The notes beneath the pieces were generated by a model. It made no database searches and was not told the DNA's origin. It saw only the letters and a list, made by a program, of their open reading frames with translations. A DNA stretch of 64,000 nucleotides from Amaranthus tricolor (Eukaryota; Streptophyta; Magnoliopsida; Caryophyllales; Amaranthaceae): contig NC_080048.1 in assembly GCF_026212465.1 (NCBI RefSeq), forward strand, positions 31,365,517 to 31,429,516, in the 5' to 3' direction. Made by a program: the position numbers and the translations under genes. This document shows, piece by piece, positions 33,085-44,059 of the stretch (within the stretch, counting starts at the first letter, position 1; every line of letters starts with the position of its first letter).

Positions 33085-36000
33085 ATGAGCATGATGTCAA
33101 GTCCTATGAATAGGCTAAGGCAATTAGTAAACTCCAAGACATGGGACTATTGTATCCTTTGGAGATTAAGTGAAGATCAAAGGTAATTGATCATTTTTAC
33201 AACCATATTATATAATTATTTTGATTTTATTTTGTAAATAGTTGGCCAAACATAAATATGTTACCCTAAAGTATATATTATATTCTGAAGCTTTAATTAT
33301 TAGTTTTAGCTTTTTGTTAAGCTGATTCATCACATTGGCTTCTAACACCATGTTAAAAAACCAATTCAATTAAAAACTCAACCTGATGGTTAAGGTCTTA
33401 TAATTGATCTAAGAATAACTATCTCATTTTATTTTTTGTACTTATAATTTAATTTAATTTATATTTTTTTCAGGTTTCTAGAGTTTATGGACTGTTGTTG
33501 TGCTGGAAGTGAAAATAGCATAGAAAATGGTAATAATATTAGTGAAGAGCTCTTATTTCCATGTAGGGATATGATGCTTCAACACCCAAGAACAAGGAGT
33601 TGTGAATTACTTTCTCAATTGCCCTCTTCTTATCCTTTAGATGGGTACTTAAATATATTTTTTTTTCTTTCTCTTTTTAATTTGTTTTCCAATAACTTTT
33701 TTTTTTTGGTGTTTTTCTTCTAATTAATACTAATATATCATGAAATAACTTGGGTTATAACACAGGATTAACATGGAGATCTTAATAACAAATCAGCCTA
33801 AATGGCTGAACTTCTCAAATGTTTCTGATTTAAATGTCAATGATCAAGTAAGTAATGCCTCAATTACATGGCTAAATAACTAAATAAGCACAATCCATTA
33901 CAATATCATAGAATGCAAATTATTTCATGCAATCATGAGTCAACAATACTAAGAAACTGACTCGGTCTAAGGTGAGGTTTGGTTTGAGGAAAAATATTAT
34001 TTGAAAAGCATTTTCGTAAACTATTTCCCACCCAACCCTATCTGTCCTTTTTTTATTGATTATTCGACAAGAGATTTAAAATGAAAAACTAGAGTTGAAA
34101 AGAATCATTTTATCCTTTTTATTTTTTATAAACAATTTCCTAAAAAATTAAAGCAAAACTTATTTTCTCGGTTCTCCATTACCAACATCTCTATTTTTAC
34201 TTTACTAAATTTAAAGTTTTTTTCACTAATAAAACTAAACATCATTTCCATTTCCCTTAAAAATTAGTTTTCTTAAAACATCAAATAATCTTAGCAAATA
34301 ATATTTTTCTTCGATCTAAACGCCTCTTACAAAACGGCACACATTAATAATAATTTTTGTGTAAAAATATTGCACTAGTAATTACTTAAACAAGAAAACT
34401 AAAGTTTCAATGTAAATTTGTCCACTCCTAACAGGTAAATATTGGTACCAAAGTTCTTGTCCCAGTGGCTGGAGGAATGGCTGAACTATTTGCTGCTAAA
34501 CAAGTAATAATAACCAACTATATAATATCCTCATATTCCTTTTTTATCCCCCTTAAAAACAATATTTTTAGAGAAATTTATGTAGTAGTGATCTTAAGTT
34601 TTTGACTTTTTACGTGGTAAATAAATATTTTTTTGATTTGTATGGTGATCTTAAATATTTAACTTTTCCACTTATGATAGGCAAAATGTTAAGATGTTTG
34701 TTAAAAATTTATGTTATTATTACCACCATGACCGATTTTTTTCATAAAAACAAACGTTGCGATCCCCTTATGTCACATTTTTCAAAAATTTGTTTGAAAT
34801 GAGTATTTAATTTAACAAAGAACTTTACGTTTTGTCTACTAGATGAAAAAGTTGAAAGGTGGAGGTCACCATATGAATTAAAAAAATATTTGTCTATAAA
34901 GTGGAAAAGTCGAAAACACAGCGTTATCATGTTGAATTTCCCATATTTTTAATTTAAATTTTAAGAATTTTCTGCATTATTTTTAATCAGATTTTGTTTT
35001 ATAATGGGTTTTGAAGATGAATGAAGATCAAAATGTGATAGACTATGTTATAACTCAATGCACTACATTAATGGAGCAAGCAGCAATAAGCAGTTCAAGC
35101 AATGGGATCCACACCTTCTCCATGAACATGATCAATGAACTCCAATCTAATCCCACATTATCTGATCAAAACAATGCTAATCACACAATTACGGATCAAA
35201 TTATCAACATTAACAGCAATGAATCTCAATCTTCTATGAATTTCATGCAACATTTTAATTATGTTTCTGAGACCAACAAAATTACTAGGAATGATTTTCT
35301 CCAGGGAGGAAATGACTCATTTCAGGCTGAAAATGTATTTGAGGAACTGATGAATAATGCTAATAGTATGCATAATATGCATCATGTTATGGATCATTCA
35401 ATAAATGAACAGCAAATTGATGAGAAAGGCCCAATACCAAAGCATGAAATGGGCCGGGCTGACTCTGTATCAGATAGTGATCCACTTGATGATGAGGAAG
35501 ATTCAAAGTATCATCGTCGTAGGCCCACAAAAGGCCCACAATCGAAGAATCTCATGGCTGAAAGGAAAAGAAGGAAGAAGCTTAACGAGAGGCTTTACCT
35601 TCTTCGCTCTATAGTCCCTAAAATTTCCAAGGTAAAATTTTGTGTATGAACAAGCATGTGTTAGTCGGGTTAATTTAGGTCAAAGCGACTTCATAATATT
35701 AATATAGTGTATCTTTACATGTATACAAAATCAACTCGGCTGTCATTTTTCTGTGTTATATGTTAAACAGTCAATACTAATAGGTTGGGTCTAGATTCCC
35801 CTTGACTTAGGTCGTTTTCATTGGGCTGAAAAGTGGGCTAGCTCAGCCCATTACTTGATGTAGGATGCCTGACTATTTCCTTGTAAAAGTGTAGTTGGAT
35901 AGAGCTTCAATACTAGGAGATGCAATCAAATATGTGCAAGAATTACAAAAGGAAGAAAAGGATCTTCAAAATGAGCTTGCAAGGAATTCGGATGATGAAG

Positions 36001-36781
36001 ATCACAACAATGACACAAATATTGATTATGGACAGCATCATCTTCACCAGCTTCCTCAGCCAAATTTCTTACAAGAAGTCTCAAATCCACACGGGTCTAG
36101 ATTCGAGCCAGAATTTGATCATCAAACGGAGGTAACTAGTGATAAAGCACAACAAATGGAGGTAACTACTTCAGAAGATTATACTATCTCTTTGTCATCC
36201 TAGAGAGGCATGTACAAAACCCGAAAATGACTTGACCCGAAAATGCAGGTGCAAGTAGAAGTAGCTCAACTAGAGGGAAATGATTTCTTTGTGAAGGTAT
36301 TTGGTGAACAAAAGCGAGGCGGCTTTGTAAGACTAATGGAGGCTTTAAGCTATCTTGGATTGGAGATTATCAATGTGAATATGACTAGTTGCATTAGTCT
36401 AGTCTCCTATGTTTTCATAGTTAAGGTAAGCAATAAACCAAAATTTTCCAATATTGTATCTTTTATAATAAATTCCGAGGCTATAACCATCGGCTTAAGC
36501 TTTAGGCTGAGTTTTTAGTTTGAAAACTGACAATCTTTGGAAATTTGTGATAGAAGAGGGAAAATGAAAATGTAGAAGCGGAGTATCTGAGAGACTCATT
36601 GTTGGAGGCAACGCGAAGTCAAGCGGGATTTTGGTCGGAAATGGCGAAAGCATCGACAGAAAATAGCAGTGGAATCGAGCATAGTCGACAGCAGAATAGC
36701 CAGCATTATGTGGTGCAGCACCAGCTTCACAACCTTCATATTGGACCTTTCCATAACCATTTTCATCATCTTAGCAACTAA
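33085..36781 (+). CDS. AMS: bHLH transcription factor, ABORTED MICROSPORES (AMS) orthologue
   Basis: Eight exons: 33085-33182, 33474-33644, 33766-33847, 34435-34503, 35017-35631, 35895-36161, 36249-36425 and 36557-36781. All are GT-AG with consistent phases; 567 aa plus TAA, close to the length I recall for Arabidopsis AMS. AMS acts in tapetum nuclei as a master regulator of pollen-wall and lipid genes, downstream of DYT1 and TDF1. Residues about 8-140 form the MYC-type N-terminal domain ([19 protein letters not shown]; then [10 protein letters not shown]). The middle is variable and Asn/Met-rich. The bHLH spans about 314-364, with basic region [14 protein letters not shown] and helix 2 after [14 protein letters not shown], split by intron 5. 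An ACT-like domain covers about 435-493 ([20 protein letters not shown]). The C-terminus is His-rich. ATG choice: the second-exon-proximal [15 protein letters not shown] matches the family start. No damage seen. A MITE lies in intron 4. Confidence 0.94.
34571..34942. mobile_element. Mutator-type MITE in AMS intron 4
   Basis: 372 bp with long inverted arms of about 140 bp (GAGAAATTTATGTAG... and GGGAAATTCAACATG... read from the other side). It is flanked by an exact 9-bp direct repeat ATATTTTTA at 34562-34570 and 34943-34951. A 9-bp duplication is the Mutator signature. There is no coding capacity: the two mirrored short frames in the arms are shadows of the repeat. It lies wholly inside intron 4, about 75 bp before exon 5. 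Confidence 0.85.
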
Positions 36782-37689
36782 AATTAAGGCTACTTTTTCA
36801 TAAGCAAAATAATAAGGGTTAAGATTATGATTAGTTAGCTAGCTCTTTTTTATCTGCAGATTTTCAGCTGTTCTTATTCAATTGTGAAGTTCAGCTTTTC
36901 TTTTATCAGAGTTTATAGGATAATTGTATGATTCTTCATCTACAATTATGCTTTCAGAATGTTAAATTGACCGTAGGGAAGAGAAATGGATCATCAACAC
37001 AAGAAAATGGATTAAGTGAATATAGATTTGACCTCGTTTGATCAGGTCTCATATTTTCACTGTTACTGATAGCAAACAAAGTAATGCAAACTTTTTGACT
37101 TTTCTTTGTTAAAGATTGTTTGTCTGTTGTTACTAATGGCGAAAAAAATCTAAACCTTAGTTTGTTTGATTATCAATAGAATCGCGCCCGATATATGCTC
37201 CCAAAAACTTGAACTGATTCCTGAAAGGAAGGGATTGGTTCACATGACACCTACAAAACACGGGATAACAAAATCATAACGGCAATATGCATATCATAGT
37301 ACGAAAAAGTTCATCTGAATGATATATTTGGTTCACTTCTCACCGTTATATATTAAGACATTGGGAGCTGTTTGGCCTACAGTTTGATACTTGACAGCTA
37401 ATTAAAGTGATTGATTTGACGAGCTAAATTTATGAATTGATTTGACTGTCTTATGTTGAACAAATACTTCCATTAGATGGTTTGAGGTTAAACCATCTAT
37501 ATGCACCTAAAACAAGCTAAAATTGTCCAATAATTCGTATTAATTAGACTACTTAGCCATATATTTGTATTAATTAGACTATTTAGCCATATATTTAATT
37601 CGTCTCTCGAAGAGACCGTCTCTCGCAATAATTTGTGTTTTTCCAAATATTTCAAAAAAGTTATAATCACAATAATCCAGCTTTTTAAA
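36782..37689. other. AMS downstream region with MITE end fragment
   Basis: The first 200-300 bp probably contain the AMS 3' UTR. At 37530-37640 a GAGACCGTCTCTCGCAATAATTTGTG terminus of the dispersed MITE family appears, preceded by a short tandem duplication (GTATTAATTAGACTA..AGCCATATAT). No gene seen. Confidence 0.45.
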
Positions 37690-40195
37690 AAAATAGTCGA
37701 GGTGCAGAGGTGCAATAAAAGAATTATGCTAGTTAGAATAGTACTAGGTGAAGAAGTCACGTCTATCATTAGTGTTTATGGGTCATAGGTTAGATTAGAT
37801 GAGCAGGAGAAACTTGATTTCAGGGACTGCTTAAGTAACCTTATGGGGACTATCCCAAGAGATGAAAAAGTTTTTCTAGGAGGAGACTTCAAAGGCAAAG
37901 AAGCGGATAGCTATGAGTCAGTCCATGGTGGCTTTAGGCTAGGTGTGAGAAACGAGAGTGGAGAACTTCTACTTCAATTCACTCTAGCTCAATATTTGGT
38001 GATAGCAAAATTGACTATGCCTTAGTTCGTACAGGAGATAGGTCCTTGTGTTGGGATTGTAAGATGGTTTTGGGCACGAAGATGTCAACCCAATATCGAT
38101 TATTAGCTCTAGTTTTTAAAATGAGGAAGAAAGTTGTCGATTTAAAGGTAGAGTGCAAACGAAGGATTAGATGGGGTAAACTTAAAGGGGAGGCAACATC
38201 CACATTCTTAAACAGGATCGAAGTGTTGGGTTACCTAAGGCAATGTGAAGATGAAAACCATATGTGGAAAGCTATGGCTGACACCATTCGATAAGCTGCC
38301 AAAGGAGGATGAGGATGGTAAAGTTTTGTTGAGACAAGATGACATCAAAACAAAGTGGTACAAGTTCTTCTCTCAATTGCTAAATGAGACTAGGGGACCA
38401 AAGGAGGTGAGAGGACATGCTTCCAACGTCCAAAGCCAACATAAACATGGGTCAAACAGGGGCATAACCACAAATGAAGCTAGTAAAGCTCTCAAAGAAA
38501 TGGGGCAAGCCAAGGCAGTCGGTCCAGACAACATCCCGATTGAGGTATGGAGATTTTTAGGAGACGAAGGCATTCAAGGGCTAACAAGCCTCTTCAATGT
38601 TATCTAGAGGACACATAGAATGCCCGAAGAATGGAGGAGCAGTACACTTATCCCAATATACAAAAACAAAGGTGATGCACAAGTATGTGGGAATTATAGA
38701 GGGATTAAAATTCTCAACCACACAATGAAATTATGAGAAAGAATGATAGAGAAGAGAATCAGAGAAAAGGTGGTTATCAGGGAACACCAATTTGGTTTCA
38801 TGCTAGGGAGATCAACCATTGAGGTTATACATGTGTTAAGAAGACTGATGGAAAAATATAGGAAAAGGAAAAAGGACCTATATATGGAGTTTATAGATTT
38901 GGAGAAGGCTTATGATAGCATACCACGATATATCATCTGGGATAGTTTAGAGGCTAAGGGAGTCTCGCGGAGTCATATTGAAGCAATACGAGATATGTAC
39001 AATGGATCATCAACTAACATACAGACACCCGTTGAGATTACAAAATCTTTCCCAATTGGAGTAGGCTTGCATCAAGGATCGACACTAAGCCCTATCCTTT
39101 TCGCAATCATCAATCATCTTAGATGAGCTCTCAAAGTCTATCTAGGAAACTGTGCCATGGTGCATGTTATTTGTGCATGATATAGTGTTGGTCGCAGAAA
39201 CTAGTGAAGAGGCTAATGCTAAATTAGAAGAATGGAGGGCAGTTTTAGAAGGTAAAGGGTTACGCATAAGCCGTACAAAAATAGCATATTTGAAATGCAA
39301 CTTTAGTGGTGATGAGCAACATGATTATCCAGAGGTGATCATTGGAGAAGATGTGGTTACAAGTACAAATAAGTTCAAGTATCTAGGGTCTATTATCCAG
39401 AGTAATGGGGAGATTGAAAGAGATGTTACACATCATATACAAGTGGGTTGGCTTTAGTGGCGAGCAGCCACTAGAGTGTTATGTGATAAAAAAAGTCCCG
39501 GTTAGACTGAAAGGTAAATTCTACAGAGTGGCCATTAGGCCAGCATTGTTGTATGGGACCAGAGTGTTGGCCCGTTAAGAATATTCATGAACAAATATGG
39601 AAGTAGCAGAGATGCGTATGCTGAGATAGATGTGTGGTAACACAAAAATGGATAGAATCAAGAACCAGGAGTTTAGAGAGAAACTAGGTGTTGCCCCATT
39701 ATCTGCTAAAATGCGTGAAAATAGGTTAAGATGGTTTGGACATGTGCAAAGAAAGACAGCCGACTCCACAATTAAAAAGGATAAAAAGCATCATAGTGGA
39801 GGGTAAGAGAAGTCGAGGAAGACCTAAGAAAATGTGGGTAGAGCAAATTAAGAACGACCTGAGTGAGATGCGCCTCTCCACAGACCTAACTAGGGATAGG
39901 AATAGTTGGAGACGTCAGATGCATGTTATAGACCGCTAATAGGCTCTTTGATTCCCCCCTCATCTTTTAATTTTATCTTTTTATTTATTTTTTATTTAGT
40001 TATGTTTTTATGTAACCTTTAGTTTATTTCTCTTTAGATAACATTGTCTGTCGTTACTCATTTCATCTAATGCAAGGCTCTTTTCTTTTGGGGGTAAAAT
40101 AGACCACTTTCCTCTAGTCCTCCTTTAAAGGGAGTACGAGTATGGATTTTTTATCACCTTACCTCACCCAGAACCTGCCTTTGAGTGGGATATAG
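37690..40195 (+). mobile_element. Decayed LINE (non-LTR retrotransposon), RTE-like
   Basis: Segments of a non-LTR polyprotein occur in order with stops and shifts between them. An apurinic-endonuclease-like segment (LGGDFKG, 37870-37890) is followed by reverse transcriptase: QAKAVGPDNIPIEVW at 38500-38550, FGFMLGRST at about 38790, FIDLEKAYDSIPR at 38890-38930, GLHQGSTLSPILF at 39065-39105, and the catalytic box, here degraded to FVHDIVLV at 39170-39195 where FADD is usual. A C-terminal RSRGRPKKMWVEQIKNDL segment lies at 39805-39865. The 5' end is truncated. The 3' end reads ...GATATAGGGTATGATGATGATG when the hAT insertion at 40204-43715 is set aside, so the tail continues at 43716-43740. The loss of the first catalytic Asp and many stops show it is dead. 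Confidence 0.85.
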
Positions 40196-40225
40196 GGTAT
40201 GATTAGTGATGGCCACGGTCCGGGT

Positions 40226-40375
40226 TGGGCCGGTTCCATCCGGTTCCGGTTCCACCCGGTTCCGGTTCCATTTGGAACCTGATTCGAACGTTCCGGTTCC
40301 GGGCGGTTCCAAACGGTTCCTTGGCGGTTCATGAGGCAGTTCCAGCGGTTCCAACTCGCGGGATGGGCGGGTCGG
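40226..40375. repeat. Left subterminal GGTTCC array of the hAT element
   Basis: At least ten copies of GGTTCC or close variants (GGTTCCGGTTCCACCC and similar), mostly in plus-strand orientation, making a sharp GC-rich island. Subterminal motif arrays in hAT elements are transposase-binding sites in studied cases. Small frames reading through here are repeat artefacts. Confidence 0.85.
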
Positions 40376-40729
40376 ACCATCGATTCCATTTTTATTTTTC
40401 CTTTAAATATAATATAAAAATACTATAATATTGCGGACGTACCTTTGATGATTACTTGATTATTAGCGAAATTCATTGCTTGTGAAGTTGTCATTGTTAT
40501 TAAAATATTTACTAAAAAGAATGAAAAAAATAAATTAATAAGAAACGAATCAACGATAATGTCGATAAAGATGATTAATAAAAAAAGAGGGAGAAAATGG
40601 ACTTGAACCTAATACCCAAAGAAATATTAAGCTGCCTACGTATCCCGAAGGAATCAAAGCCCACGTAGTTCTTTGTCATACCTTTTATTTGTAGTTGTTG
40701 AATGTTGATTTATCGTTGTCCGATTGATC

Positions 40730-43136
40730 CTATTCGTCTTCGTCATCATCATCTGGTTGGTTAGATGCTTCCGTTGACTCTCCTCCTGACGATGATGCAG
40801 ATGTATCCATCATCATCCATGGATCATCATCATCGCCTTGATCAACATCATTCCTTAGTCCTTGTGTTCGAATCTCCGCTTGATCCCAATCTTTCTTGCA
40901 AACACATATTTGAATACTATGTGGAGCAAGACGAGATATCTTTTCGTCTAAAACTCTACTACCTGCACTAAAAGCAGACTCCGACGCAATCGTAGAAGCA
41001 GGAATTGCAAGGATATCCTTTTCAATTCTCGATAATATGGGAAATTTTATAGATTTTTCTTTCCACCACTCTAAAATATTATAGCTACATTGGTCAATTT
41101 CAAAGTGATGTTTAAGATAACTATCTAATTCTAAATATGAAGTGGAGGGTGAAGAAGAAGATGATCCTACAAAACTATCATCTTGGCTTATTATGTTAGC
41201 TATTACGGAATTATAATAAGAGGACGTGCCGAAACGCTAGCACGCCTAGACGTATCACGTCTTGGGTTATATACACTAGCATAATAATCATAAAGTTCTG
41301 CTAAAAGTTTTTTACAAGTTCCAACATAATTATGTACATCACTAGGCGGACGATCTAATGATTGGTAGTAAAATCCAATTACTTTAGTAAGGACTTCTGT
41401 CTTAAAACATGGGTCTAAAATGGTTGCAATTTCATAAATAAAAGGAAAATCGGTAAAATATGTCTTCCACTTATCCATCATATCTGCAAGAATCGGCTTT
41501 AAATATGGGTTAGTATCATCATGCGAATGTTTAAGAAGATGATAAAAAATAGTAATACACTCACTTATTACTAAGTGGACGTTTGGTTCGTAAACATATG
41601 AAAAAATCTTAGTTGCGTGGTCATACGCTTCTAATATTTTATGTACACTTATAGCTAGTTCTCATGTGTCATCAGTTATATAGCTATTTGTACACTCACT
41701 GTAAAGTTGTGTTATAACTGGACGATAAGCAATCGCTTTTCTTAATAAATCGTTGGTTAAGCCCCAACGTGTAGGAGTATCTAATGACCAATACACTTTT
41801 TTTAGTTGATAACGGTCACATAATTGCTTATATCGTCTCTTTATCTGTCCAATTCTAAGCCACTTCACTATATCTCTAATTGGATCTAATAAATCACTTA
41901 ATTGTTTTATACTTGTTTGGCAAGATAAGTTTACTATATGAGCACAACAACATATGTGTAATAATCTACCCCCAAGGATAAAACTAAATGCAGGTTCGTT
42001 ATACAAAAGATCCATACATTTAATGTTAGCGGTTGCATTATCGGTAGAACAACAAAATATCTTATCTAATAAGTTCCATATGCCCTACTTTCTTTTGTGC
42101 ATCGTTTAAGAGTGCTTCTAGGGATTACTCTATATTGTGGTTGCAAAGTTTTTCTAGTGTAACGCTCGTATGCCCTACTTTCACCATGGTTAAATGGCAA
42201 TTCATCACAAATTACATATTTAGAAAATTCATCAATCATATCATTACGATTATATTTAAAAGGCATACCTGTGCTGGGAATGTCCCACTGTCGGCTTCCA
42301 CTTGTGGTCCCACTGCCGCTTGCTGCATGAGTTTCTTTTGTGATTCCATGCTTCTTTGCCAAATGTTTGTTAAAAGATCTCGTACCACCACCTAACACGT
42401 ATTCACAAAACACAATAAATAAATTTTTAATACATTCTTGATTTATAAAATATGAATATATAATGTATGTATAAAAAACTGAAAAAGCATTTACCTCTGG
42501 CAAAATTGTATGAAACTAAGGGCTTTACTCCTTGACTTTCACAAATTTGACAAGTGCATAAGAAAACATCTGGATTGTCGGTTGGTTCTTTTGTAAAATA
42601 CGACCACGCATGTGAAACAACTCTACCACTAGGAGGTGGCATTGCCAGAAAAGGTTGTCTTACTGGTTCATCTTCATCTAAATTTAAATATAAAGACATA
42701 CTCAAATACCACAATATATAAATAAATAATAATTTAAAATTTAATCAATTTGAAGAATAAAATTGTAAAACTAACCGATAGTTTGGAAATTGACTCGTTT
42801 ACCACGAGCTTGTCTTTGTTGTTGTTGTTGTAGTTGTTCTTCATGTGATCTTGTTGATGACTGTCGAGATCTATGTATCACAGTAGGGGTCGTTGGTTCC
42901 TCTTCTTGTTCTTCTTCTTCATCATCAATTTGTATTTCTCTTTCCACTTCTTCTGCATAATTGTATAATTCTTGGTCGTACCCTTCTGGATAATTTGGTT
43001 CATAATTATGATTACTAATCGAAAGTGTTGTTGATATCGACGGAATTGAAGTGACCTTTCTTTTGGAGCTAGAACCTCCCAATGATTTTGCCACTTTAAT
43101 AACTTTTTTAGAGGCTTTTTTCAAAAAAGAAGACAT
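40730..43136 (-). pseudogene. hAT transposase, defective
   Basis: Minus-strand gene. Exon 1 runs 43136-42776 (basic start MSSFLKKASKKVIKVAK, acidic patch). Exon 2 runs 42677-42495 and opens a BED-type zinc finger (WSYFTKEP...CTCQIC). Exon 3 starts at 42391 and completes the finger (HLAKKH). Donors and acceptors agree in phase. After about 42070 the frame stops and a long catalytic portion is missing, flanked by a repeated 14-bp word (GAAAGTAGGGCATA). Recognisable RNase-H-fold pieces resume at about 42060-41665 (STDNATAN; TPTRWGLT), are cut by a TGA at 41662-41664, continue to about 41220, and shift frame into the C-terminal dimerisation domain (FPILSRIEKDILAIP... about 41045-40980), ending at a TAG at 40730-40732. 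The RICESLEEPER/Ac-like family is clear. The product cannot be functional. Confidence 0.85.
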
Positions 43137-43389
43137 GATAATATTGAAATAATAATAGAATTAAAAAATAAATAAATAATTAATAGACTAATTATGTAAT
43201 TAACTAAATTAAGAAATAATTAAAAGACTAATTATGTAATTAAGAGTAATTATGTAATTAAGAGAATAATTGCGTAATTAAGTAGAGAGAGTAGGAGAAG
43301 ATATGAGTTGTGAATGAAAATGATCGAAAGTAATGTGTATTTATAGGAAAATTTGCCACAGCTATAAAACGGCTAGTATAACGGCTCTT

Positions 43390-43700
43390 TTTCCGGTCCG
43401 GTTCCAAAGAACCGCTGGGCCGGTTCACCCGGACCGGTCCGGTTTCGGTTCCCGTTCCATGGAACTGCTGGGCTGGTTCACCCGGACCGGTTCCGGTTCC
43501 GATTCCAGTTCCGGTTCCAAGGAACCTGTGGTCCGGTTCACCCGGACCGGTTCCGGTTCCGGCCCGCGGTTCTTAGGTCCGGTTCAATAAGTTTTTTTCC
43601 GGCGGTTTCACGGTTCCGCGGTTTGAGCCGGTTCAGAACCTGTCGCCAACGGTTTCGGTTTCAAGCGGTTCGGGACCGGTTCGGTTCCGGGTAACCCGCT
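43390..43700. repeat. Right subterminal GGTTCC/GGTTCA array of the hAT element
   Basis: More than twenty GGTTCC, GGTTCA or CCGGTCC words, again mostly in plus-strand orientation like the left array, with a few inverted copies (GGAACC, GAACCG). GC-rich against an AT-rich background. Confidence 0.85.
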
Positions 43701-43715
43701 CCGTGACCATCCCTA

Positions 43716-43740
43716 GGTATGATGATGATGATGAAGTTTT
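43716..43740 (+). other. 3' tail of the LINE, displaced by the hAT insertion
   Basis: GGTATGATGATGATGATGAAG: right copy of the hAT target duplication followed by ATG/GAT trinucleotide repeats, typical of a LINE 3' tail. It continues the sequence interrupted at 40203. Confidence 0.75.
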
Positions 43741-44059
43741 TTCACTTTTGTCCCCTCCCCATTGTTTTTATAGTACTTTTGACCCACTATTTTAATAATA
43801 CTTGTCTATGAACTAAATAAACTTAAAATATTTATTATACAAGTCCAACATTTTTTTCTATATTTCATTCCTTTTTACTACTTACATGTTTATAAGTTTT
43901 TGATTTTCTCTCTTTTTTTTAATTTATGTATTGAAGCTCCCATTCTTTTTTTTATCTTATTTTTTTATAATTTTCTTTTCTGAGGAGTACAATCTTTTTC
44001 AAATTGAAAATATGTTTTTAATTATCAAGAGTATATATAAAATTGACCTAGAGCTATAT

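Larger units (their letters stand above)
40204..43715 (-). mobile_element. hAT-superfamily DNA transposon
   Basis: 3512 bp with terminal inverted repeats TAGTGATGGCCACGG (left) and TAGGGATGGTCACGG (right, read inward), and an exact 8-bp target duplication GGTATGAT at 40196-40203 and 43716-43723. An 8-bp duplication is the hAT signature. A broken minus-strand transposase gene fills the centre. Both ends carry dense GGTTCC-type subterminal repeats. It landed in the 3' tail of an older LINE. Termini and duplication are clean, so the element moved relatively recently, though its own transposase is defective. Confidence 0.92.

Noticed and set aside
34602..34930. Mirrored short ORFs in AMS intron 4
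   Set aside because: Both are translations of the two inverted arms of the MITE at 34571-34942.
35011..35016. Possible coding start of the large AMS exon at 35011
   Set aside because: The frame there begins with TTG inside intron 4; the acceptor TTGAAG|ATG at 35016/35017 joins it to exon 4 in phase.
40154..40428. Overlapping frames with Pro/Glu/Trp or Gly/Phe/Arg repeats, and 43333-43590
   Set aside because: They translate the GGTTCC subterminal arrays of the hAT element and are not genes.
40560..40720. CTGCCTACGTATCC...CGTAGTTC segment considered as a possible tRNA or structured RNA
   Set aside because: I could not draw a cloverleaf; it lies in the 3' untranslated part of the hAT transposase gene.
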